Notes under the pieces: generated by a model
The model's database searches: none
What the model was told of the DNA's origin: nothing
The model's input: the letters and a program-made list of their open reading frames with translations, nothing else
Shown: piece after piece, positions 1 to 5,022 of the stretch
Position numbering within the stretch: the stretch's first letter is position 1
Layout of the letters: every line of letters begins with the position of its first letter
Program-made: the position numbers and the translations under genes
From: Chloroflexota bacterium
Lineage (GTDB): Bacteria > Chloroflexota > Dormibacteria > Dormibacterales > Dormibacteraceae
NCBI GenBank assembly: GCA_005880175.1
Contig: VBJR01000338.1
Location: 7,878-13,955, forward strand
Reading direction: 5' to 3'
DNA length: 6,078 bases

Positions 1-219
1 CGGCAGGAACGCCGCCTGCGACTCGCCGCGCTGCGAGTACGTCAGCCGGCGGGCCGGCGCCGAGCCGTCGGCCGGCACCTCCCAGAGCGCGGTGGCGAAC
101 CGGGTGCCGTCCGGCGAGAGCGTCTGGACGGGCATGACGAGCCGCTTCCCGTCCGGCGAGAGGTGCAGCCCGGTGACGCGGGGGATGGCGTTGAAGCCGT
201 CGAGCGAGAGCTGGTCCAT
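1..219 (-). CDS. S9 family (prolyl oligopeptidase-type) serine peptidase, N-terminal fragment
   Basis: The visible 73 codons are the start of a protein that runs off the left edge. They read MDQLSLDGFNAIPRVTGLHL, then SPDGKRLVMPVQTLSPDGTR and FATALWEVPADGSAPARRLT. Repeated SPDG turns and the 'ALWEV...ARRLT' phrase are typical of the N-terminal beta-propeller that gates the active site in S9 acyl-peptide hydrolases and dipeptidyl peptidases. The catalytic Ser-Asp-His domain would lie outside the window, so activity cannot be judged. The start is uncertain. ATG at 219 has no ribosome binding site, whereas an in-frame GTG at 237 has GGAG (244-247) six bases ahead and would add six residues (VAQHAC). 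The gene follows the membrane-protein gene by about 30 bases on the same strand and is probably co-transcribed with it. A generic TolB/WD40-like propeller protein is the main alternative. Confidence 0.72.
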   Translation of the reverse strand, partial: MDQLSLDGFNAIPRVTGLHLSPDGKRLVMPVQTLSPDGTRFATALWEVPADGSAPARRLTYSQRGESQAAFLP

Positions 220-265
220 GCAGGCATGTTGTGCCACCCCGGGCTCCGTGTGCTGACGGCTTCCC

Positions 266-1009
266 TCAGCAGCTGCTCTGGAGGAGTCCCGCGGCCTGCT
301 GGGCGTGGTCCGTCGCGTCGCTCAGCGTGCCGGCGCCCTGGGCGACCGCCGCCAGGTCCTGGTTGTCGATGCCGTCCAGCTCCTGGCGGATGCCCTGGTG
401 GTACTGCGCGAGCGCGGTCCGCAGCTGCGCGTCGGCCGGCTGCAGGCAGGCCGGCACCGTCATGCCGGAGAGGTCGGCCTGGAAGCCCTGGACCGTGTCG
501 TCCATCGACTGCAGCGCGGACCGGCAGGCCTGGGTGCCGCTGCTCAGCGCTGACGGCGCGCAGCGGTCGGCGACCGTCTGGCCCGCCGTCTGGAAGCGCG
601 CGGCGTCCGCGGCCACGACCTGCCTGTACCCGTCCACGCCCGAGGCGGCGGTCTGGGGGGCGGCGGTCGGTGCCGCCGTCGGGGCGACCGTGGGCGTCGG
701 CTGGACGCCGATGCCCAGCCCGCCCAGCCCCTGGAGCGACGCCCAGTCCATGAGCGAGGCGCCGAACGCCAGCACGAGGAGCGCCAGCAGGGCGATCAGG
801 CCGACCCAGATCGCGGCCGGCGTCCGCCGCCGCGGTTCCTCGTACAGCGAGTCGTCGGGGAGGCGCTCGTCCGTGACGCCGGGGTCGTACGCGGGCCGCG
901 CCCACGGGCTGCTCCGCCCCTGGACGGCCCACGTCACCCGGACCCAGGAACGCCCGTTCCACCACCACTGGCCGTCGGGCGAGTACTGCGGGGGGGCCGT
1001 GTACTGCAT
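266..1009 (-). CDS. Single-pass membrane protein with N-terminal W-rich motif and four-cysteine outer domain
   Basis: No named family was recognised for the whole protein (247 aa). Residues 9-22 (YSPDGQWWWNGRSW) form a short Trp-rich motif like the ones (DUF2510-like in style) that precede membrane helices in actinobacterial and some Chloroflexota proteins. A basic RRR at 60-62 precedes one membrane helix at about 65-87, so the N-terminus should face the cytoplasm. A Pro/Thr/Ala-rich linker (104-122) leads to a largely helical outer domain (about 125-247) with Cys at 150, 162, 188 and the C-terminal residue 247, which could form two disulfides. The ATG at 1009 was chosen because GGAG lies six bases ahead of it; a TTG at 1024 is also in frame but has less support. 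It sits 52 bases after the ligase stop and about 30 bases before the S9 peptidase. The function is unknown. Confidence 0.85.
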   Translation of the reverse strand: MQYTAPPQYSPDGQWWWNGRSWVRVTWAVQGRSSPWARPAYDPGVTDERLPDDSLYEEPRRRTPAAIWVGLIALLALLVLAFGASLMDWASLQGLGGLGIGVQPTPTVAPTAAPTAAPQTAASGVDGYRQVVAADAARFQTAGQTVADRCAPSALSSGTQACRSALQSMDDTVQGFQADLSGMTVPACLQPADAQLRTALAQYHQGIRQELDGIDNQDLAAVAQGAGTLSDATDHAQQAAGLLQSSC

Positions 1010-1015
1010 GCCTGT

Positions 1016-1019
1016 CTCC
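1016..1019 (-). promoter_or_regulatory. Ribosome binding site of the membrane-protein gene
   Basis: Read on the minus strand, GGAG ends six bases before the ATG at 1009. This decides the start against the in-frame TTG at 1024, which would place the GGAG inside the coding region. Confidence 0.65.
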
Positions 1020-1061
1020 GACAACGTTAGGACCTTCGGCCCCGGTCGGTGTGGGGCTGAT

Positions 1062-2042
1062 TCAGCTGTTCCCGTGCAGTTCCCGAACGACCTCGCGCGG
1101 ATCCTTGTCGTCGCGCAGGCCCTTGAAGCTGGGCGCGCGCAGCTCCCGGCCCCGCGTCCACTCCGAGAACTCGACCTCCGCGACCAGCCGCGGCTCCACG
1201 AAGTGAGGGCGGCCGGGCGGCTGGCCGGCGTCGAACGGCGACGTGGCCCGCTCCAGCGGCCGGAGCAGCGCCGCGATCCTGGCCAGGGTGGCGTCGGTGA
1301 AGCCGGTGCCGACCTTGCTCGCGTAGACCAGGCGGCCGTCCTCGTAGTAGCCGACCAGCAGCGCCCCGGGCACGCCCTGGCGCCGGCCCTCGCCGTCCAC
1401 CCAGCCGCCGATCACGAACTCCTGGCGGAGCCGGTTCTTGACCTTGAGCCACGCCCCGCTGCGCCGCCCCGGCTCGTACGGGCTGTCCAGCCGCTTGGCG
1501 ATGACCCCCTCCAGGCCGTTGTCCAGGCTGGCCCGCATCAGCGTCCGCCCGTCGCCCACCTGGTGCGGCGGCGTCTGCCAGTGGCTGCCGGCCAGCTCCA
1601 GCCCGAGCAGGCGCTCGCGCCGGGCGGCGTACGGCTGCGCGACGAGGGACGCCGCCTCCAGGTACAGGACGTCGAACAGCAGGTATGCGACCGGCGTGGC
1701 CTGCATCTGCCGCTGCACCTCGGCCGCGGCCGTCAGGTGCATGCGCTGCTGCAGCTGCTCGAAGCTGGGCCGGCCGCGCGCGTCGAGCGCGACGATCTCG
1801 CCGTCCAGGATCGCCCGGCGGTCGCCGAGCTGGTTGCGCAGGGCCCAGAGCTCGGGGTACCGGGCGGTGACGTCGTTGCGGTTGCGGGTCTGGAGGCGGA
1901 GGCTCCGGCCGTTCCAGTAGCAGATGGCGCGGATGCCGTCCCACTTGAACTCGAACCCGAAGTGGTCCTCGGCGGCCGGGACGGCGCCGGCCAGGAGGGC
2001 CTGCATCGGCTCGATCAGGTCCGGCATCGGCGAGTGGCTCAT
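1062..2042 (-). CDS. ATP-dependent DNA ligase, LigD/LigC-type, stand-alone
   Basis: This enzyme seals nicked DNA through a lysine-AMP intermediate. It has 326 aa from the chosen start. Motif I is FKWDGIR with the adenylated lysine at K33. Further motifs are the RNRNDVTARYPEL region (53-65), DGEIVALD (80-87), LLFDVLYL (121-128), EGVIAKR (178-184) and WLKVK (198-202). An OB-fold domain follows (about 204-315), with GALLVGYYEDGRLVYASKVG and the closing AEVEFSEWTRGRELRAPSFK typical of the LigD ligase module. No polymerase, nuclease or Ku gene is visible, so it resembles the stand-alone ligases (LigC-like) linked to non-homologous end joining or base-excision repair. ATG at 2042 was chosen because the family normally has only about 20-30 residues before motif I. 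The frame is open back to 2117 but crosses promoter-like repeats. There is no properly spaced ribosome binding site, and a candidate promoter would give a nearly leaderless mRNA. ATG at 2027 (MPDLIEPM) is a second option. Confidence 0.93.
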   Translation of the reverse strand: MSHSPMPDLIEPMQALLAGAVPAAEDHFGFEFKWDGIRAICYWNGRSLRLQTRNRNDVTARYPELWALRNQLGDRRAILDGEIVALDARGRPSFEQLQQRMHLTAAAEVQRQMQATPVAYLLFDVLYLEAASLVAQPYAARRERLLGLELAGSHWQTPPHQVGDGRTLMRASLDNGLEGVIAKRLDSPYEPGRRSGAWLKVKNRLRQEFVIGGWVDGEGRRQGVPGALLVGYYEDGRLVYASKVGTGFTDATLARIAALLRPLERATSPFDAGQPPGRPHFVEPRLVAEVEFSEWTRGRELRAPSFKGLRDDKDPREVVRELHGNS

Positions 2043-2048
2043 GGCCGG

Positions 2049-2078
2049 ATCATCTGAGCTCCTGAGGGAATTTGTCCA
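2049..2078 (-). promoter_or_regulatory. Candidate leaderless promoter for the ligase operon
   Basis: On the minus strand TGGACA (2078-2073, five of six matches to TTGACA) is followed after 18 bases by GATGAT (2054-2049, four of six matches to TATAAT). Six bases then separate it from the ATG at 2042. Transcription would start at or next to the start codon, which fits the lack of a correctly placed ribosome binding site. The -35 lies in the right arm of the palindrome at 2073-2090. This is a pattern match only. Confidence 0.4.
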
Positions 2079-2090
2079 GTCGCCTGGACA
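2073..2090. promoter_or_regulatory. Perfect inverted repeat, candidate operator
   Basis: TGTCCAG-TCGC-CTGGACA has seven-base arms with no mismatch around a four-base centre. It overlaps the proposed -35 element of the ligase gene and adjoins the 11-bp phased repeats. A bound protein would be well placed to block ligase transcription. It does not match the actinobacterial LexA box (TCGAAC-N4-GTTCGA). The RNA could also fold into a hairpin, but no T-tract follows on either strand. Confidence 0.45.
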
Positions 2091-2093
2091 TCC

Positions 2094-2137
2094 GCTTACA
2101 AGTTGCTTACGGGGCACTTATCTGCCACTTAACGGAT
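2094..2137. repeat. Four direct repeats with exact 11-bp period, candidate response-regulator binding array
   Basis: CTTA occurs at 2095, 2106, 2117 and 2128, exactly 11 bases apart each time. Read on the minus strand the units are TTAAG, ATAAG, GTAAG and GTAAG, each followed by six variable bases. The first pair continues as TAAGTG and the second as TAAGC, as if two dimers sat in tandem. Direct repeats at about one helical turn are the classic layout for OmpR/PhoB-family winged-helix regulators. Relative to a leaderless ligase start at 2042 the array covers about -52 to -90, a usual activator position. The regulator is not in the window. Confidence 0.5.
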
Positions 2138-2181
2138 GCCCACGCCATCTTGCGAACAGGCCTTCGCGATGGTCTGCTGTT

Positions 2182-2216
2182 GGCGGGCGGCCGGCCGTGG
2201 TATCCGGCCGCCAGCC
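2182..2216 (+). promoter_or_regulatory. Stem-loop in the leader of the Tat-protein gene
   Basis: GGCGGCCGG (2186-2194) pairs with CCGGCCGCC (2204-2212) across a nine-base loop. The stem extends past one G-A mismatch by three more pairs (2182-2184 with 2214-2216). It ends about 26 bases before the ribosome binding site, so it may sit in the 5' untranslated RNA. It could affect mRNA stability or act as an attenuator, but there is no T-tract. In DNA this GC-rich some such stems occur by chance. Confidence 0.3.
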
Positions 2217-2241
2217 TTCGGGGGATCGGCTCTGCGAAGAG

Positions 2242-2248
2242 AGGAGGT
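2242..2248 (+). promoter_or_regulatory. Ribosome binding site of the Tat-protein gene
   Basis: AGGAGGT is a full anti-Shine-Dalgarno match and ends ten bases before the GTG at 2259. It decides that start over ATG codons further upstream at 2136 and 2169, which would add a Cys- and Trp-rich stretch ahead of the Tat signal. Confidence 0.75.
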
Positions 2249-2258
2249 GGGGATACCA

Positions 2259-3739
2259 GTGGACCTCGCGCGTCCGTTCACGTCTCGCGTCAGCCGCCGC
2301 TCGGTGGTCAAGGCCGGCGCCATGGGCCTGTTCGCGGCGGAGCTGGCCGTGCTGGGCAAGCTCGTCACGAAGCCCGACCGGATGGCGCTCGCGGCGACCA
2401 GCCTGCCCGACATCCAGTTCGACATCGGCAACTTCATCGCGCCGGCGCAGAACTTCAACGGCATCCCGTTCCGGTTCGGGCCCGTCTTCACCGGGTTCGC
2501 GACGCTCCGGCTGAACCGGGCGCCGACGAAGACCGACCAGTCGAACCTCGCCATCGCCCTGAACGACATCGAGGCCGTCTTCCCGTTCAGCCCGTCGGGC
2601 GCGTTCACGTTCATCTCGTACGGCGTGCCGTACTTCAACCGGCTCCCGGGCGGCATCAACGGGGCCCTCGTGCAGCAGTTCATGCCGCACATCACGTCGG
2701 GCCGCAACCCGGACGGCACGACGAACGCGCTGGCCGAGGCGGTGCCCAGCCCGACGGACGTCTCGTCGGCGAACCCGGGCGTCACCAAGAAGACGTTCAA
2801 CGTCGCGGTCACCATCGAGCGGAACGACATGCTGCTGACGGTGCGCAGCGACTCGCAGAACAACCTCAACAACATCCTGAACTGGCTCTTCTTCAACTCG
2901 AACAACCTGGGCGGCAACGCGATCGCGTCCCCGCCGGGGTTCAGCACCCTGTTCACCGTGACCAGCGCGCGCCTGATGTTCCAGCAGAACGGCCTGCCCA
3001 AGCAGGTCGCGACGCAGAACAACCTCCCGTACACGGCGCGCATCCGCGACACGTCGCCGATGTGGATGAGCATGGCCGACCAGCAGGTGGACGGCAGCGG
3101 GCCCGCGGCCATCACCACGTTCGCCGGCAACGCGTCGGCCCACCTGACCGACAAGGTGGCCGGCAACTACAGGACCTGGCGCAGTTCTACGCCACGGCGG
3201 CGCAGGACCCGCCGGACGGCGAGACGTACCAGGAGCGGGTCCAGTACATGTTCCGCTCCAACGACACCAGCACCGCGGACGGCCTGCCCAACGACGGCTT
3301 CGCCGACCAGTTCACGAACGGCGGCGGCCCCGCCTTCCTGGACAACCGCTTCCAGGGTCCGGGCGACGCGGCGCTCAACGCCCAGGGCATCGGCACGTTC
3401 CAGGGCGCGAAGCGCATGGGCCACGAGTCGGCGCTGCAGCGGTCCTCCCGCGCGGCCGACGGCACGCCGATCCACGTCCGGATGGACGGCCCGGGCTTCA
3501 ACAACATGGACGTCCCCGGCGGCAGCAACCAGCCGAAGCTGCAGTTCACCGTCTTCGTGCCCACCGCGGAGTTCTTCCGGGTGATGCGCGTCAACCAGGC
3601 GTCGCTGGACCTGGTCAACCAGTTCGGCGTCGCCGACGACGACAACGGGCTGGAGCGGTTCATCACGCCGACCCGGCGGCAGAACTTCCTGGTTCCGCCC
3701 CGCCGGCACCGCGCGTTCCCGCTCCTCGAGCTGACCTAG
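2259..3739 (+). CDS. Tat-exported protein, DyP-peroxidase-superfamily-like (DUF7405-type), with apparent frameshift
   Basis: The gene is read in two frames: 2259-3170 (304 codons), then 3170-3739 (189 codons and TAG). The restored product has about 493 aa. SRRSVVK at residues 12-18 followed by a hydrophobic AGAMGLFAAELAVLG is a twin-arginine signal, so it should be exported folded. The mature part has two related halves. The first includes FSPSGAFTFISYGVPYFNRL and KTFNVAVTIERNDMLLTVRS, which recall the ferredoxin-like fold of dye-decolorizing peroxidases. The second ends LQFTVFVPTAEFFRVM and TRRQNFLVPPRRHRAFPLLE, an ending I associate from memory with DUF7405 Tat proteins. I see no clear GxxDG haem motif, so peroxidase activity is not shown. 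Without correction the first frame would run to a TGA at 3582-3584 with an Arg/Ser/Thr-rich nonsense tail (441 aa) and lose the conserved C-terminus. Family placement is tentative; that this is one gene in two frames is well supported. Confidence 0.72.
3168..3173 (+). other. Frameshift site in the Tat-protein gene (probable missing C)
   Basis: The upstream frame reads ...AAC TAC then AGG ACC, while the downstream frame reads CAG GAC CTG GCG CAG TTC. Adding one C after 3170 gives NYQDLAQFYATAAQDP without a break. No slippery heptamer precedes it, so a one-base deletion or a sequencing error in a CC run is more likely than programmed slippage. Codon bias stays strong on both sides, which points to a recent event or an artefact. 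Confidence 0.75.
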
Positions 3740-3750
3740 TCGCATCGGCA

Positions 3751-3778
3751 GGCGGCGGCGCCCCGGGGCGCCGCCGCC
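3751..3778. terminator. 28-bp perfect palindrome, possible terminator after the Tat-protein gene
   Basis: The arms 3751-3764 and 3765-3778 are exact reverse complements (GGCGGCGGCGCCCC and its mirror). As RNA this gives a 12-bp all-GC stem with a CCGG loop, 11 bases after the TAG at 3737-3739. Position and strength fit a transcript end, but no T-run follows, so any termination would be of the T-less kind seen in high-GC bacteria. It may instead protect the mRNA 3' end. Confidence 0.5.
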
Positions 3779-3819
3779 ACCGCCCCGCCGAGGTGGATTC
3801 GCCGCAGGCCGCGCCGGTG

Positions 3820-3825
3820 TAACGT
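3820..3825 (+). promoter_or_regulatory. Candidate -10 element of the GNAT gene
   Basis: TAACGT fits the TANNNT form and ends 12 bases before the ATG at 3838, so transcription would begin about five to seven bases ahead of the start codon. There is no Shine-Dalgarno sequence, which fits a leaderless or near-leaderless mRNA. The -35 is poor (TTCGCC at 3798-3803, spacing 16), so this is a weak call. Confidence 0.3.
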
Positions 3826-3837
3826 CCACTCGACGAA

Positions 3838-4956
3838 ATGGAACTCCGCGCCCTCGACCGCCCGGCCGACGCCGACGCCGTCATCGACCTCGCCTGGCGG
3901 GCCTGCCGCCCGCACCCCCAGTGGGTGCCGTACTACCTCCGGGCGGACCGCCGCCGGCTGCTCCGCGGCGAGTACGCGTTCTTCCGCAACCGGGGCGTGC
4001 GCTGGCGCGGCTTCGGCCTGAGCGACCGCGACGGCCGGCTGGCCGCGACGGCGACCGCGTACGTGGACCCGCCGCTCCAGCGGCACGTCGGCCGGGCGGT
4101 CGGCTTCGTCGGCCAGTACGAGGCGCTGCCCGGGGTCGATCCGGGGCCCGTGCTCCAGGCCGCCCACGAGTGGCTGGCCGGCGAGGGCGTGACCGAGGTC
4201 TGGGCGCCGGTCAACTGCCCGGCCCAGACCGAGCTGGGCGGCATGCTGACCGAGGGCGGCGACCGGACCGCGCCGTTCTTCAGCCACTGGACGCCGCCGC
4301 ACTACGCGGAGGTCTGGGAGCCGGCCGGCTACCGCCCGATCCAGCGGTTCCACAACTACGTGGTGGACACGACCGCCCCGGACCTGCGGGACCGGCTGGC
4401 GGACCACCGGCGGCGGGGCGAGGCGAACGGCGTCCGCATCCGGTTCCTCGAGAAGCGCGAGTTCGACCGCGGCCTGCGCGTCCTCGCCGAGCTGTACAAC
4501 GCCACGTTCGACCGCCACTGGGGCCACGGGCCGATGGCGGTCGAGGAGTTCGTCGAGCTGACGTCGGCCCTGCGCGACATCGCGGAGCCGCGGATGGCCG
4601 CGTTCGCGGAGTGCGACGGCGAGGTGGTGGGCTTCCGCATCGGGTTCCCGCAGTACGAGCCGGTGTTCCGGATGCTCGACGGCGACCTGCCCTGGCACAA
4701 GTACCCGCGCCTGCCGCTGGCCATGCGCCGGGTCCGCGAGGGCATCTCGCTGATCGTCGGCGTCCGCGAGAAGGCGCGGGGCCGGAGCATCGCGCCCGCC
4801 CTGTCGGCCGCCGTCTACGAGGAGATGCTGCGGCGCGGCTACCCGCGCGTGGTGCACACGGCGATCTTCGACGACAACGTCAACTCCCGGCGCCAGGTGG
4901 GCAAGCTGGGCGGCGTGCGCGACCAGGGCTGGACGGTCTTCGGCCGCGACCTGTGA
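3838..4956 (+). CDS. Two-domain GNAT-family acyltransferase, YghO-like
   Basis: The 372-residue soluble protein has two GNAT-like halves, as in the YghO-like group of uncharacterised acetyltransferases. The N-terminal half (about 1-180) carries the group's recognisable segments: HPQWVPYYLRADRRRLL near the start, FVGQYEALP, APVNCPAQTELGGML (123-137) and PPHYAEVWEPAGYRP. The C-terminal half (about 190-372) has a ligand-pocket stretch (LYNATFDRHWGHGPM), a core strand SLIVGVREKARGRS (304-317) with the acetyl-CoA pyrophosphate loop RGRSIA at 314-319, and a closing DDNVNSRRQVGKLGG helix typical of GNATs. The substrate is unknown. The ATG at 3838 fits family length and has no ribosome binding site. 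The neighbours, a Tat protein and a binding protein, say little about its role. The length is complete and nothing looks damaged. Confidence 0.87.
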   Translation: MELRALDRPADADAVIDLAWRACRPHPQWVPYYLRADRRRLLRGEYAFFRNRGVRWRGFGLSDRDGRLAATATAYVDPPLQRHVGRAVGFVGQYEALPGVDPGPVLQAAHEWLAGEGVTEVWAPVNCPAQTELGGMLTEGGDRTAPFFSHWTPPHYAEVWEPAGYRPIQRFHNYVVDTTAPDLRDRLADHRRRGEANGVRIRFLEKREFDRGLRVLAELYNATFDRHWGHGPMAVEEFVELTSALRDIAEPRMAAFAECDGEVVGFRIGFPQYEPVFRMLDGDLPWHKYPRLPLAMRRVREGISLIVGVREKARGRSIAPALSAAVYEEMLRRGYPRVVHTAIFDDNVNSRRQVGKLGGVRDQGWTVFGRDL

Positions 4957-4982
4957 TGTGAGACACATCGGCCAACGTGTCT
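4955..4982. promoter_or_regulatory. Overlapping inverted repeats next to the binding-protein promoter, candidate operator
   Basis: Two perfect dyads share bases. GATGTG-AGA-CACATC lies at 4955-4969, and AGACAC-N10-GTGTCT at 4961-4982. The second ends on the first T of the -35 hexamer TTGACA. The first overlaps the TGA of the GNAT gene at 4954-4956. A dimeric regulator such as a GntR, LacI or TetR type could bind here; the sequence does not say which, and no regulator gene is visible. Confidence 0.45.
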
Positions 4983-5010
4983 TGACAGCCGGACCCGGCG
5001 TGCCTATCGT
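4982..5010 (+). promoter_or_regulatory. Housekeeping-type promoter of the binding-protein gene
   Basis: TTGACA (4982-4987), a 17-base spacer and TATCGT (5005-5010) form a near-consensus promoter, the best in the window. The expected start is about 5016-5018, only five to seven bases before the ATG at 5023. There is no Shine-Dalgarno sequence, so the mRNA is probably leaderless or nearly so. The gene is thus transcribed on its own rather than only from the GNAT gene upstream. Confidence 0.7.
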
Positions 5011-5022
5011 TGCGCGTTGCCC

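Noticed and set aside
1039..1057. Short GCCCC/GGGGC hairpin between the ligase and membrane-protein genes
   Set aside because: The stem is only five pairs around a nine-base loop with no T-tract, which is expected by chance at this GC content.
231..2057. A long plus-strand open frame opposite the membrane protein and ligase
   Set aside because: It has no recognisable domains and a composition dictated by the complement of real genes; it crosses two well-supported minus-strand genes.
2043..2117. N-terminal extension of the ligase to an ATG at 2117
   Set aside because: It would run through the phased repeats and the palindrome, has no ribosome binding site, and adds residues the ligase family does not have.
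2136..2258. N-terminal extension of the Tat protein to ATG at 2136 or 2169
   Set aside because: A strong AGGAGGT lies inside this stretch, ten bases before the GTG at 2259, and the extension would place the Tat motif about 50 residues in.
3160..3176. Programmed -1 ribosomal frameshifting
   Set aside because: No X-XXY-YYZ heptamer is present before the shift and no clear downstream stimulatory structure was seen; a lost C explains the break more simply.
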